Assembly: GCF_022815645.1 (NCBI RefSeq)
Contig: NZ_JALGRO010000013.1
Coordinates: 62,001 to 126,000, forward strand
From: Curtobacterium sp. VKM Ac-2922
GTDB lineage: Bacteria > Actinomycetota > Actinomycetes > Actinomycetales > Microbacteriaceae
Direction: 5' to 3'
DNA length: 64,000 nt
Shown: positions 23,870-36,118 of the stretch, in pieces
How the letters are laid out: every line of letters starts with the position of its first letter
How positions within the stretch are numbered: the stretch's first letter is position 1
The notes under the pieces: generated by a model
Database searches by the model: none
Seen by the model: only the letters and a program-made list of their open reading frames with translations
Told to the model about the DNA's origin: nothing
Made by a program: the position numbers and the translations under genes

Positions 23870-24442
23870 ATGGCGATGCGTGCAGGAACCCAGCGGAAGC
23901 TGCTCGACGCCGCCGAGGACCTGTTCTTCGCGCACGGCATCGCCGCGACCTCGGTCGACGCCGTACTCGAGCGCGCCGGGGTGTCGTCCGCGACGCTCTA
24001 CCGCGGTTTCCCGAGCAAGGAGGCCCTGGTCGCCGCCACGCTCGATCGCCGGCACCGCGACTGGCAGGACACATGGGCCGCGGCTGTCGACCGACAGGCC
24101 GACCCACTCCACCGGCTGCTGGCCGTGTTCGACGCGCTCGACGAGTTCCGCGCCCGGTCAGCAGCCTCGCGCTGGTGTGCCTTCCTGGGAACCGCGTCGG
24201 AGTACGCCGAGGCGCCGAGCGAGATCCGCGTGGTGCTCGACGCCGAGACCGACGGCCTGCGTACCCGGCTGACGACCCTGGCCGCACCGATCGTCGGTGC
24301 GGCGGCAGCAGCGCGGGTCGGCGAACAGCTCACCCTCGTGGTGTCCGGCACGCTGGCGATGCGGCTGCGTGACCCCGGGTACGACACGACCGTCGCGCGC
24401 ACGGTGACCCGACAGCTCCTCGACGCCGCCCGCGAGCGCTGA
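23870..24442 (+). CDS. TetR-family regulator of the MFS transporter
   Basis: A 190-residue TetR protein with an N-terminal helix-turn-helix (AATSVDAVLERAGVSSATLY, RGFPSKEALVAATL) and a helical ligand-binding domain. TAGGGT lies exactly 6 nt before the ATG, so the mRNA is probably leaderless. It diverges from the MFS gene across the AAACGATCGTTT palindrome and probably represses both. Confidence 0.92.
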   Translation: MAMRAGTQRKLLDAAEDLFFAHGIAATSVDAVLERAGVSSATLYRGFPSKEALVAATLDRRHRDWQDTWAAAVDRQADPLHRLLAVFDALDEFRARSAASRWCAFLGTASEYAEAPSEIRVVLDAETDGLRTRLTTLAAPIVGAAAAARVGEQLTLVVSGTLAMRLRDPGYDTTVARTVTRQLLDAARER

Positions 24443-24455
24443 CTCGGCTCAGGTC

Positions 24456-24485
24456 GACGCGACGCGACGCGACGCGACGCGACGC
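24456..24485 (+). repeat. Six tandem GACGC pentamers
   Basis: Six perfect GACGC copies lie in the 56-bp convergent gap between the TetR and epimerase genes. A pentamer run can vary in copy number, but it is outside both reading frames. Confidence 0.95.
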
Positions 24486-24498
24486 GCTGCGCTGCGCT

Positions 24499-25338
24499 TC
24501 AGGCGTAGCGGGTGCCCTCGCCGGCGATGACCGCCCGGTACCCCTGACGGTAGGTCGGGTACGCGAAGGTGAAGCCCGTCGAGCGGAGCAGCGCGTTCGA
24601 CAGGCGCTTGTCCGGTCCCGGCGCGACCGGCTCGGTGTCCGCTTCGAGGTCGACGCCGAGTTCGTCGGCGATGAACCGCGACACCGTGTCGAGACGGACG
24701 GGTTCGTCGTCCGTACCGATCACGACCGGCGGCGGCGAGGGCACCGAGGCCAGGTGCACGAGCGCTGCGGCGGCGTCGTCGCGGTGGATGCGGTTGGTCA
24801 TCCGCGAGGCGTCGGTCGTGGGAGCGAGCCGCGCCGTGCCGCTCCGGACCTGGTCGATCAGCCGCTCACGACCGGGGCCGTAGATGCCGGACAACCGCAC
24901 GAGCGTGGCGCGCGGCGCGCGGGACCGCAGCAGCGCCTCGGCCTCGAGCAGGACGTCCGCCGTCGGGGTGCCACCGGTCGCCGGGGTCGCCTCGGTGACC
25001 TCGCCGTCGCCGCCGTACACGGCGGTCGAGGACACGACGAGCAGCCGGGGCGTTGCGGCGGATGCGTCGATGCCGTCGAGCACGTGGCGCAGCCCGTCGA
25101 CGTAGGTCGCGCGGTACGTCTCGACGTCGCGACTGCCCGCGGCCAGGGCGACCACCACGACGTCGGTGTCGTCGTCGATCGACGGGGTGTCGCGCTGCAG
25201 GTCGGCAGTCCGGCCCTCGATGGGCGCCGGCACCAGGTCGGCCCGTCGACGGAGTCCGACCACGCGGTGCCCGGCCTCGGCGAAACGGAGTCCGGTGGCG
25301 ATGCCGAGGTCGCCCGCGCCGGCGATGATGACTGTCAC
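24499..25338 (-). CDS. NAD-dependent epimerase/dehydratase-like protein
   Basis: A 279-residue Rossmann protein: VIIAGAGDLGIATGLRFAEA at the N-terminus, RLLVVSSTAVYGGDG (Ser/Tyr-like block) and LSGIYGPGRERLI, similar to the YeeZ-like extended SDR group. The canonical YxxxK is not clear, so catalysis is uncertain. GTG 25338 has TAGGGT exactly 6 nt upstream and no Shine-Dalgarno, so it is probably leaderless. Confidence 0.85.
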   Translation of the reverse strand: MTVIIAGAGDLGIATGLRFAEAGHRVVGLRRRADLVPAPIEGRTADLQRDTPSIDDDTDVVVVALAAGSRDVETYRATYVDGLRHVLDGIDASAATPRLLVVSSTAVYGGDGEVTEATPATGGTPTADVLLEAEALLRSRAPRATLVRLSGIYGPGRERLIDQVRSGTARLAPTTDASRMTNRIHRDDAAAALVHLASVPSPPPVVIGTDDEPVRLDTVSRFIADELGVDLEADTEPVAPGPDKRLSNALLRSTGFTFAYPTYRQGYRAVIAGEGTRYA

Positions 25339-25471
25339 CGCTCGACCCTAGCGAACGTCGCGCAACGGGCGGACGCGCCGTCGCGGAACCGTGAGCCGAT
25401 CCAGATGGTCCGCACGCGCTTCCATCCTGTCAGCCACTGGCACGACCGGACGCAGGGTGCGACCATCGAGC

Positions 25472-25744
25472 ATGGCGACGGTGTCCCCCGACGGCCGCGA
25501 GCACTGGCCGGCGGTCGTGGCGAAGTCGGCCGCGATGCACGCCCACGAACCGTCGTGGACCCCGGACGACCTGGCGACCATGCTCGAATCGGTGCCGGAC
25601 GCCGAACTCGCCGTCGTGCCGCGCGCCACCCACGGGCTGATCGTCGAACAGCCAGGCGTGCTGGCCGAACTCGTCCGCACGTTCCACACGACCGGACGGT
25701 CCGACGGCGTCGCACCCCGCCGCCGCGCCGCCGGACGACCGTGA
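25472..25744 (+). pseudogene. Remnant of an alpha/beta-hydrolase gene
   Basis: The frame reads ATVSPDGREHWPAVVAKSAAM, EPSWTPDDLA, then directly MLESVPDAELAVVPRATHGLIVEQP. These are the cap-to-C-terminal parts of an alpha/beta hydrolase. The usual strand with the catalytic Asp (TLVxxADDD-like) between DDLA and MLESVPDAEL is missing, as is the whole N-terminal half with the nucleophile. I read it as a decayed fragment with an internal deletion. It ends 4 bp from the PPK2 stop. Confidence 0.65.
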
Positions 25745-25748
25745 CCGG

Positions 25749-26660
25749 CTACTCCTCGAGCGCCAGGGCCTTGCCGCCACGCATCACGAGCAGCGGGTCC
25801 GGCGCGATCGCGACCGTCGGGTCCTTGCCCTCGTAGTCGAACCGCGACAGGAAGTAGCGCATCGCGTTCACCCGCGCCCGCTTCTTGTCGTTGCTCCGGA
25901 CGATCGTCCACGGCGCGTACCGCTTGTCGGTGCGCTGGAACATGGCCTCTTTCGCGGCGGTGTAGTCGTCCCACACGCCCAGCGACGCGACGTCCATCGG
26001 CGAGAGCTTCCACCGGCGGACGGGGTCGAGCTGGCGGATCGCGAACCGGGTCCGCTGTTCCTTGCGGGTCACCGAGAACCAGAACTTCGTGACGTGGATG
26101 CCGGAGTCGACGAGCATCCGCTCGAACGACGGGGCCTGGTTCATGAAGGTCTCGTACTCGGCGTCGGAGCAGAAGCCCATCACACGCTCGACACCGGCGC
26201 GGTTGTACCAGGACCGGTCGAACATGACGATCTCGCCAGCGCTCGGCAGGTGCTCGACGTACCGCTGGAAGTACCACTGCCCGCGCTCGCGGTCGTTCGG
26301 CTTGGACAGGGCGACGACCCGCGACGTGCGGGGGTTGAGGTGCTCCGTGAACCGCTTGATGGTGCCGCCCTTGCCCGCGGCGTCGCGTCCCTCGAACAGG
26401 ATGATCGCGCGGCGACCCTCGTCCTCGAGCCAGTACTGCAGCTTCAGCAGCTCGACCTGCAGCCGGTACTTCTCGTACTCGTACTCGTCACGGTCCATCA
26501 GCTCGTCGTAGGGGTAGTCCTCACGCCACGTGTGGATGGGGTTCCCCTGCGGGTCGATCAGTTCCGGGTCGGCGGTGTGCGCGCTGTCGACCGTGAAGCC
26601 CCGCGTCCGCAGGTCCTCGATGTACTCGCGCAGGTCGCCGACCGGCGTGCTGTCCAGCAT
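25749..26660 (-). CDS. ppk2: Polyphosphate kinase 2 (PPK2)
   Basis: A 303-residue PPK2 enzyme, which transfers phosphate between polyphosphate and nucleotides. The Walker A is FEGRDAAGKGG, followed by GQWYFQRYVEHLP, MFDRSWYNRAGVERVMGF (Walker B and lid) and RFAIRQLDPVRRWKLSPMD. Length and motifs fit single-domain PPK2 class I. GGAGACACC precedes the ATG. It stands alone, divergent from uvrA2. Confidence 0.95.
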   Translation of the reverse strand: MLDSTPVGDLREYIEDLRTRGFTVDSAHTADPELIDPQGNPIHTWREDYPYDELMDRDEYEYEKYRLQVELLKLQYWLEDEGRRAIILFEGRDAAGKGGTIKRFTEHLNPRTSRVVALSKPNDRERGQWYFQRYVEHLPSAGEIVMFDRSWYNRAGVERVMGFCSDAEYETFMNQAPSFERMLVDSGIHVTKFWFSVTRKEQRTRFAIRQLDPVRRWKLSPMDVASLGVWDDYTAAKEAMFQRTDKRYAPWTIVRSNDKKRARVNAMRYFLSRFDYEGKDPTVAIAPDPLLVMRGGKALALEE

Positions 26661-26792
26661 GGTGTCTCCGTTCTCGGTGCGGCACCGGTCCGCACGTCAT
26701 GATCCCAGTCTGGCCATCCCAGGTGAACGACACCCATCGGGGACGTGGACGGGTGCGAGGACACCCAGCCGGCCACGCCTAGTGTCGACAGG

Positions 26793-30292
<3,500 letters not shown>

Positions 30293-30305
30293 CAGGACGG
30301 ACGGA

Positions 30306-30333
30306 AGGCCCGGTGCCAGCTGGCACCGGGCCT
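30306..30333. repeat. Perfect 28-bp palindrome at a convergent gene end
   Basis: Two 14-bp arms (aggcccggtgccag and its complement) meet with no loop. It is a variant of the GGACTGGAGGC family and lies between the aldo/keto reductase and module A GH4 genes, a likely bidirectional terminator. Confidence 0.8.
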
Positions 30334-30440
30334 CCAGTCAGATCGCGCACGGTCGGTCGAATCGCGCGTTGCCGGTCGGATCTTCCGCCCCACCACGCGC
30401 GATCCGACATTTCATCGCGCGCGTGATGGGAACGAACGCG

Positions 30441-31799
30441 CTACTTCGTCAGGACCGCCGCCACCTCGGGGATGCGGTCGACGTACCCGCGCACCAGGTC
30501 GCGGGCGACACTGACGCTGTCGACCAGCGGGTGCAACGCGAACGCCTTGAGCGCCTCGTCCTTCGAGCCGGTCAGGGCCGCGGCGATCGTGTGGCGCTCG
30601 ACGGCCTTGACCTGCGACATCAGCCCGATCTGGTGCAGGTCGGGCTGGTCCGTCGACATCGGGTGCACGCCGTTCGCGTCGACCATCGTCGGCACCTCGA
30701 CCACGGCGTCACGCGGCAGGCCAGCGATCGTGCCGTTGTTGCGCACGTTCAGGATCATCGTCTGCCGCTCGTTCCGGCTGATCGCGGCCATCACCCCGAG
30801 CGCGACGCCAGCGTACCCCTGGTGCGACGGGTCGGCCTCGCGCTCCTTGGGGTCGAGCGGCTCGTCCTGGGTGCCGCCCTTCGCCTCGGCCATGTACGAC
30901 GCGCTGCGCCGCTCGACGGTCTCACGCCAGAGCTCGGCGACACCGTTGCCCGCCTGGCTGGCCCGCTCGTAGAACGCGGACTGGCTCTCGGCCAGGAAGT
31001 CGCCGCGGGTCTTGCCCGAGCCGACGATCGAGCGCACGGCGTCGCGGTTGAAGTAGTAGTAGAACAGGTACTCGTTCGGGATCGAGCCGAGCGAGCGGAT
31101 CCAGTCGAGGCCGAACACGTGGCCCTCTTCCATCGCGCTCAGCCGGTCGTCGTCCGCCAGCAGCTCGGGCAGGACGTCGCGGCCGTCGTACATCACGCGG
31201 CGCATCCAGCCCAGGTGGTTCAGCCCGACGTAGTCCATCTGGACGCGCGTGTGGTCGAGCCCGAGCATGCCGGCGACGCGGCGGCCGAGGCCGGACGGGG
31301 TGTCGCAGATGCCGAGCACGCGGTCGCCCAGGACGGTCTGCATCGCCTCGGTGATGATGCCCGCGGGGTTGGTGAAGTTCATCACGTAGGCGTTCGGGGC
31401 CAGGTCGCGGATGACCTTCGCGGCCTCGACCATGACCGGGACGGTGCGGATGGCGTACGCCAGCCCGCCGGGCCCGGTGGTCTCCTGGCCGAGCACGTTC
31501 AGGTCGAGCGCGACGTGCTCGTCGCACCGACGCCCCTCGAGGCCGCCGACCCGCAGGGCGGCGAACACGTAGTCACTGCCCTCGACCGCGCGGTGCAGGT
31601 CGGTCGTGGGCTTCAGGACGGGGGCGTCCGGGAAGTCGGCGGCGAGCTCGGTCAGGATCGCGACCATCGCGTGCAGCCGGACCTCGTCAACGTCGTACAG
31701 GGCGACCTCCTCGACCCGGGGCGAGCCCTGGTCACGGAGCAGTGCCTGGTACACGTAGGGCGTGCGGAAACCGCCGCCTCCGAGGATGCAGAGCTTCAT
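30441..31799 (-). CDS. Glycoside hydrolase family 4, module A
   Basis: A 452-residue NAD+- and metal-dependent GH4 enzyme, of the kind that cleaves 6-phospho-glycosides or plain alpha-glycosides. Visible are the NAD loop GGGGFRTP (7-14), NFTNPAG (141-147), metal ligands Cys165 in ICDTP and His195 in GLNHLGW. The C-D-x-P form resembles the CDMP motif I recall for 6-phospho-alpha-glucosidases rather than the CNxP of beta-enzymes, so the anomer is uncertain. Its start overlaps the DeoR stop (ATGA). No PTS gene is nearby; an ABC importer and a sugar kinase are. Confidence 0.92.
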   Translation of the reverse strand: MKLCILGGGGFRTPYVYQALLRDQGSPRVEEVALYDVDEVRLHAMVAILTELAADFPDAPVLKPTTDLHRAVEGSDYVFAALRVGGLEGRRCDEHVALDLNVLGQETTGPGGLAYAIRTVPVMVEAAKVIRDLAPNAYVMNFTNPAGIITEAMQTVLGDRVLGICDTPSGLGRRVAGMLGLDHTRVQMDYVGLNHLGWMRRVMYDGRDVLPELLADDDRLSAMEEGHVFGLDWIRSLGSIPNEYLFYYYFNRDAVRSIVGSGKTRGDFLAESQSAFYERASQAGNGVAELWRETVERRSASYMAEAKGGTQDEPLDPKEREADPSHQGYAGVALGVMAAISRNERQTMILNVRNNGTIAGLPRDAVVEVPTMVDANGVHPMSTDQPDLHQIGLMSQVKAVERHTIAAALTGSKDEALKAFALHPLVDSVSVARDLVRGYVDRIPEVAAVLTK

Positions 31800-32575
31800 G
31801 TGGTGATGACCTCTCCGCCGGCGTTCCGGCTGTGTGCGAGTGTTTCGTCGGGGGCGCCGGTCGTGGTGATGACCACGTCGACGTCGGTCAGGGAGCAGAG
31901 ACGGAGCGCGCCACTGCCGGGGAACTTGGCCTCGGACGCCAGCAGCACGACGCGGTCCGCTGCGGCGATCATCGACTGCTTGATGGGGGCCTCGACCGCC
32001 ATGTTGTCCACGACGTGGCCGTTGGCCCGGACACCGGTGCACGACAGGAACAGCACGTCGGCGCTGACGTGTTCGAGTGCGGACTCGGCCAGCGAACCGA
32101 CGAGCGTGCGGTAGTTGCGGCGGACGACCCCGCCCAGCAGCACCAGCCGCACCGCGTCGTCGTCGCGCAGGACGTCGAACACGGCCAGGTTGGTCGTGAT
32201 CACCGTGATGTCACGGCCGCGCAGCAGTTCGGCGATCTGCGGGGTCGTCGTGCCGATGTCGAGGATGACCACCTGGCCGTCCTGCACCATCGCTGCCGCG
32301 GCCGCAGCCATCCGTCGCTTCAGGTCGAGGTCGCCCGCGGCTTCGAACGGGGTCTCGACGGGTTCGACGCCGTCGCCGTCCTGCGCGGTCTGTCGGGGCG
32401 CGAGCACGGCACCGCCCCAGGTCCGCACGAGCTCGCCGTTGCGGTCGAGCATCTCGAGGTCGCGGCGGATCGTCGCAGCGCTGACCGACAGGGCGTCGGC
32501 GAGTTCCCGCACCGACGCGGCCCCCTCGTCCCGCAGCGCCTTGATGATGCGGTTCTGCCGCTCTCGCAGGATCAT
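31796..32575 (-). CDS. DeoR-family repressor, module A
   Basis: A 259-residue DeoR/GlpR regulator with the helix-turn-helix VRELADALSVSAATIRRDLE and a sugar-phosphate-sensing domain (VVILDIGTTTPQIAELLRG, ITVITTNLAVF). Such proteins usually sense phosphorylated sugars, which agrees with a kinase in the divergent operon. I place the start at ATG 32575 because TACAGT lies exactly 6 nt upstream; GTG 32608 would lengthen it by 11 residues. Confidence 0.92.
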   Translation of the reverse strand: MILRERQNRIIKALRDEGAASVRELADALSVSAATIRRDLEMLDRNGELVRTWGGAVLAPRQTAQDGDGVEPVETPFEAAGDLDLKRRMAAAAAAMVQDGQVVILDIGTTTPQIAELLRGRDITVITTNLAVFDVLRDDDAVRLVLLGGVVRRNYRTLVGSLAESALEHVSADVLFLSCTGVRANGHVVDNMAVEAPIKQSMIAAADRVVLLASEAKFPGSGALRLCSLTDVDVVITTTGAPDETLAHSRNAGGEVITT

Positions 32576-32645
32576 GCCGTCACTGTAGCTCAACTCGCGC
32601 ACACTCACGCAAGATCAAGCACATGAATGGTCGTTGTGATCAGAC

Positions 32646-32674
32646 TTAACAAATCTGGTGCAATCGGGTAACGT
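32646..32674 (+). promoter_or_regulatory. Promoter of the module A kinase-importer operon
   Basis: TTAACA (32646-32651) and TAACGT (32669-32674) are 17 bp apart, a strong sigma-70-like promoter in an AT-rich island between the divergent DeoR and kinase genes. Nearby gatcaagcacatg and gttgtgatcagac words may hold the DeoR operator; I could not fix its limits. Confidence 0.7.
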
Positions 32675-32773
32675 CCACGCAACACGAAACACGCAGGCTT
32701 GAGCATCACCAGCGGATCCGTCCCGGAATGCGCCACCTGCGCGGGGCACGATCCGCAACGATGAGGAGAAGCC

Positions 32774-33727
32774 GTGACCGAGGTGAACCCGACCACCCTG
32801 CTGTTCGCCGGGGACGTGTTCTGCGACCTGGTCTTCGCCGGCGTGACCGCGCCGGAGCAGGGTGCCGAGGTCTACGCCGACGCGTTCACCGTCACCCCCG
32901 GTGGTGTGGCGAACCGCGCGGTCGCTGCCGCACGGGCCGGCGCCCCGACCACGCTGCTGAGCCGTCTCGGCGACGACGTGCTCGGTGCCCACGTGTACCG
33001 GACCCTGACCGCGGAGCCCCTGCTCGACACGAGCCTGCTCGAGGTCGTCCCCGGCCACCAGAGCTCGGTGTCCGTGGCCCTGACCGGCCCCGAGGACCGC
33101 AGCTTCATCACGTACGAGGAACACCTCGACGCCCTGACCGTCCCCGAGGGCCTGGGGCCGGTCGCCGCCACCCACGTCGGCATCGCGCGCCCCCTGCCCG
33201 CATGGGTCGCCGAACTCCGCGCCGCTGGCACCACCGTCGTCGGGGGCGTCGGGTGGGACCACACCGGCGAATGGTCCGGTGGGGTGCTCGACCGGCTCGC
33301 CGAGGTCGACGTGTTCGTGCCGAACCACGTCGAGGCGATGCGCTACACCCGCACCGACTCGGCACTCGACGCCGCCAAGGCCCTGGCCGAACGGGTGCCG
33401 CTCGCCGTCGTCACCCGCGGTGGTGACGGCGTGGTCGCGGTGGACTCCGCCAACGGGGTCGTCGTCGAGGCACCCACCATCCACGTGGACGTGGTCGACC
33501 CGACCGGCGCCGGTGACGTGTTCGTCGCGGCGTTCATGGCGGGCACCCACCACGGCTGGGACCTGGCGACCCGACTGCGATTCGCCACGGCGAGCGCCGC
33601 GTACGCCGTGACCGGGCTCGGCGGTGCCGCGAGCGCCCCACGTCCCGAGCAGCTCCGGGCGTTCCTGCGCCGGACGGCGGCGCCCGGTGACTGGTCGTTC
33701 CTGGACGCCGTCGCGCGGACCCACTGA
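32774..33727 (+). CDS. PfkB-family carbohydrate kinase, module A
   Basis: A 317-residue ribokinase-like enzyme. It has the N-terminal glycine pair in TPGGVANRAVAAARAG and the C-terminal PfkB signature DPTGAGDVFVAAF, with the catalytic Asp. GAGGAGAAG precedes GTG 32774. It heads the operon of a binding protein and two permeases and diverges from DeoR and GH4. I infer that it phosphorylates the imported sugar, or the sugar released from it, giving the DeoR inducer or the GH4 substrate. Confidence 0.88.
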   Translation: MTEVNPTTLLFAGDVFCDLVFAGVTAPEQGAEVYADAFTVTPGGVANRAVAAARAGAPTTLLSRLGDDVLGAHVYRTLTAEPLLDTSLLEVVPGHQSSVSVALTGPEDRSFITYEEHLDALTVPEGLGPVAATHVGIARPLPAWVAELRAAGTTVVGGVGWDHTGEWSGGVLDRLAEVDVFVPNHVEAMRYTRTDSALDAAKALAERVPLAVVTRGGDGVVAVDSANGVVVEAPTIHVDVVDPTGAGDVFVAAFMAGTHHGWDLATRLRFATASAAYAVTGLGGAASAPRPEQLRAFLRRTAAPGDWSFLDAVARTH

Positions 33728-33789
33728 CCCACTGACGATTCCTCCCCCGCACCCTCCACCCGAAGCCCCACTCGAAGGACTGGACCACC

Positions 33790-35148
33790 ATGAAGCACTC
33801 CAGCAAGGCGACGATGGTCATCGGCGTCGCCGCAGCACTGGCACTCGGTCTCACCGCGTGCACCCCGGGCGGATCGGCCGCACCTGCCGCGTCGCAGAGC
33901 CTGGGCCCGGTGTCCAAGGACGTCGGCTCCGGCAAGACGACCCTGACGGTGTGGGACCAGAACACCGACACCGGCATCAACGACGCGCAGCAGGAACTCA
34001 ACGACGCGTTCGAGAAGGCGCACCCGAACATCACGATCAAGCGCGTCTCACGCTCGTTCGCGGACCTGAAGACGACGCTGAAGCTCGCACTGTCGGGCGA
34101 CAACCCGCCGGACGTGGTGCAGGCGAACCAGGGCTACCCCGACATGGGCGCGTTCGTGAAGGCCGGGTTCCTGCGGCCGGTGGACGACTACGCCAAGCTG
34201 TACGGCTGGAACGACTACTACCCGTCCAGCCTGCTCAAGCTCAACTCGTTCTCGAGCGACGGGTCGACCTGGCAGGGAGACGACCTGTACGGCGTCTCGC
34301 AGACCGGTGAGCTCGTCGGGCTCTACTACAACAAGTCCGTGCTGCAGAAGGCCGGCATCGACAGCCCGCCGAAGACGGTCGCCGAGCTGACCGCCGACAT
34401 GCAGCAGGTGAAGTCCGCCGGGTCGCTGCCGCTCAGCTACGGCGACGTCGAGAAGAGCCCGGGCATCCACCTGTACGGCCTGGTGCTCTCCGCCCTGGCC
34501 GGGCACGACGCGGTGAACGACCTGGTCGCCGGCAAGTCGGGCAGCTGGACCGGCTCCGACGAGGTCAAGGCCGCGCAGACCATCACGAACTGGGTCGACA
34601 AGGGCTACGTCACCGAGGGCGCGAACGGCGTCTCGCGCGACGACGCCGTTGCTGCGTTCGGCAAGGGCGAGTCCGCCTTCCTGATCACGGGCACCTGGTA
34701 CCAGGCCACCCTCGAGGCCGCGTCCAGCGCGAAGGACATCGGCTTCACGGCACTGACCCCGGCGAGCGCGTCGAGCCCGGTCACCATGGGCGGCGAGGGG
34801 CTGGCCTGGGCCATCACCTCGAAGACGAAGAACGCGAACGCCGCGGCCGCCTACGTCGACTTCGTCACGAACGCGAAGGCCGCCGAGACGCTCGTCGACA
34901 AGGGCAACCTGCCGACCGTGGTGCCGGACGACGACACCCCCGCCTCGGGCACGATCGCGGGTGACATCACGAGCAACTACAAGGCGATCTCGTCGTCGAA
35001 CAGCATCACGCCGTACCTGGACTACGCCACCCCGACGTTCTACGACACGATCACGGCGGCGATGCAGGACCTGGTCGCGGGCAAGGCGACCCCGGAGCAG
35101 TACACCAAGACGCTCCAGGACGACTACTCCGGCTTCGTGAAGAAGTAG
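33790..35148 (+). CDS. Solute-binding lipoprotein, module A
   Basis: A 452-residue extracellular sugar-binding protein with signal peptide and lipobox (GVAAALALGLTAC). The mature part has the periplasmic-binding pattern TLTVWDQNTDTG, PDVVQANQGYPDMGAFVKAG and FLITGTWYQ. A C-rich, weakly structured 62-bp leader separates it from the kinase gene. It delivers substrate to the two permeases that follow. Confidence 0.94.
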   Translation: MKHSSKATMVIGVAAALALGLTACTPGGSAAPAASQSLGPVSKDVGSGKTTLTVWDQNTDTGINDAQQELNDAFEKAHPNITIKRVSRSFADLKTTLKLALSGDNPPDVVQANQGYPDMGAFVKAGFLRPVDDYAKLYGWNDYYPSSLLKLNSFSSDGSTWQGDDLYGVSQTGELVGLYYNKSVLQKAGIDSPPKTVAELTADMQQVKSAGSLPLSYGDVEKSPGIHLYGLVLSALAGHDAVNDLVAGKSGSWTGSDEVKAAQTITNWVDKGYVTEGANGVSRDDAVAAFGKGESAFLITGTWYQATLEAASSAKDIGFTALTPASASSPVTMGGEGLAWAITSKTKNANAAAAYVDFVTNAKAAETLVDKGNLPTVVPDDDTPASGTIAGDITSNYKAISSSNSITPYLDYATPTFYDTITAAMQDLVAGKATPEQYTKTLQDDYSGFVKK

Positions 35149-35161
35149 CGAGGACTGCCAC

Positions 35162-36118
35162 GTGACCCAGTTCACCGGAACGACGGCGGGTGCTGCCGAG
35201 CGCAGCGCCCGCCGTGGGCGGACCCGCCAGGCGACCGGCGGCGTCCGCAAGCGGCGGCGGAGCCTCGTCGCGTACCTCTACATCCTGCCGGCGTTCGTCG
35301 TGTTCGCCGTGTTCCTCGGGGTGCCGTTCCTGCAGAGCATCCAGTACTCGTTCTACGACTGGGACGGCCTGTCCGCGGCGACGTGGGCGGGGTTCTCGAA
35401 CTACGTCGGCGTGTTCACGGACACGCAGCTGCGGGCGTCGTTCGGGCACGCGCTGGTGCTCATGGTGTTCTACGCCGCCGTCCCCGTCGCCGTGGCGCTG
35501 TTCCTGACGGCGCTGATCTCACGGGCGAACGGGCTGCGCGGGATGTCGTTCTTCCGCACGGTGCTGTTCCTGCCCCAGGTCATCGCGTCGGTCGTCGTCG
35601 CGACGATCTGGGTGTCGATCTACTCGGCGGACGGGCTGCTGAACGACGCGCTCCGCCTGGTCGGGCTCGGGCAGCTGGCGCAGGTGTGGCTGGGCGGGTA
35701 CGACACCGCGCTGCCGGCGATCGGGTTCGTCGGCACGTGGCTGAACGTCGGGCTCTGCCTGGTGCTGTTCCTGTCCGGCGTGGGCAACATCCACCCGAGC
35801 CTGTTCGAGGCGGCCCGCATCGACGGCGCCGGGGCGGTGCGCGAGTTCTTCTCGATCACGCTCCCCTCGCTCCGCGGGCAGATCGCCGCGGCGCTGACCC
35901 TGACCGTGGTGTCGGCGCTCAAGACGTTCGACCTGGTCTACGTCACGACGAGCGGTGGACCGGGCAACTCGACGTCGGTGCCGGCGTTCGAGGCGTACAA
36001 CCGGGCGTTCCAGACCGGGCAGGTCGGGTCGGCCGCCGCCGTCGCGGTGTCGCTGACCGTCGTCATCATGATCGTCACGGCCCTGATCAGCCGTCTGCAG
36101 CCGAAGGACGTCGCATGA
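35162..36118 (+). CDS. Carbohydrate ABC transporter permease 1, module A
   Basis: A 318-residue MalF-type permease with six or so helices (YLYILPAFVVFAVFLGVPFL first) and the EAA loop EAARIDGAGAVREFFSITLP. GCGAGGACTG precedes GTG 35162. Its end overlaps the start of permease 2 (ATGA). Confidence 0.94.
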   Translation: MTQFTGTTAGAAERSARRGRTRQATGGVRKRRRSLVAYLYILPAFVVFAVFLGVPFLQSIQYSFYDWDGLSAATWAGFSNYVGVFTDTQLRASFGHALVLMVFYAAVPVAVALFLTALISRANGLRGMSFFRTVLFLPQVIASVVVATIWVSIYSADGLLNDALRLVGLGQLAQVWLGGYDTALPAIGFVGTWLNVGLCLVLFLSGVGNIHPSLFEAARIDGAGAVREFFSITLPSLRGQIAAALTLTVVSALKTFDLVYVTTSGGPGNSTSVPAFEAYNRAFQTGQVGSAAAVAVSLTVVIMIVTALISRLQPKDVA

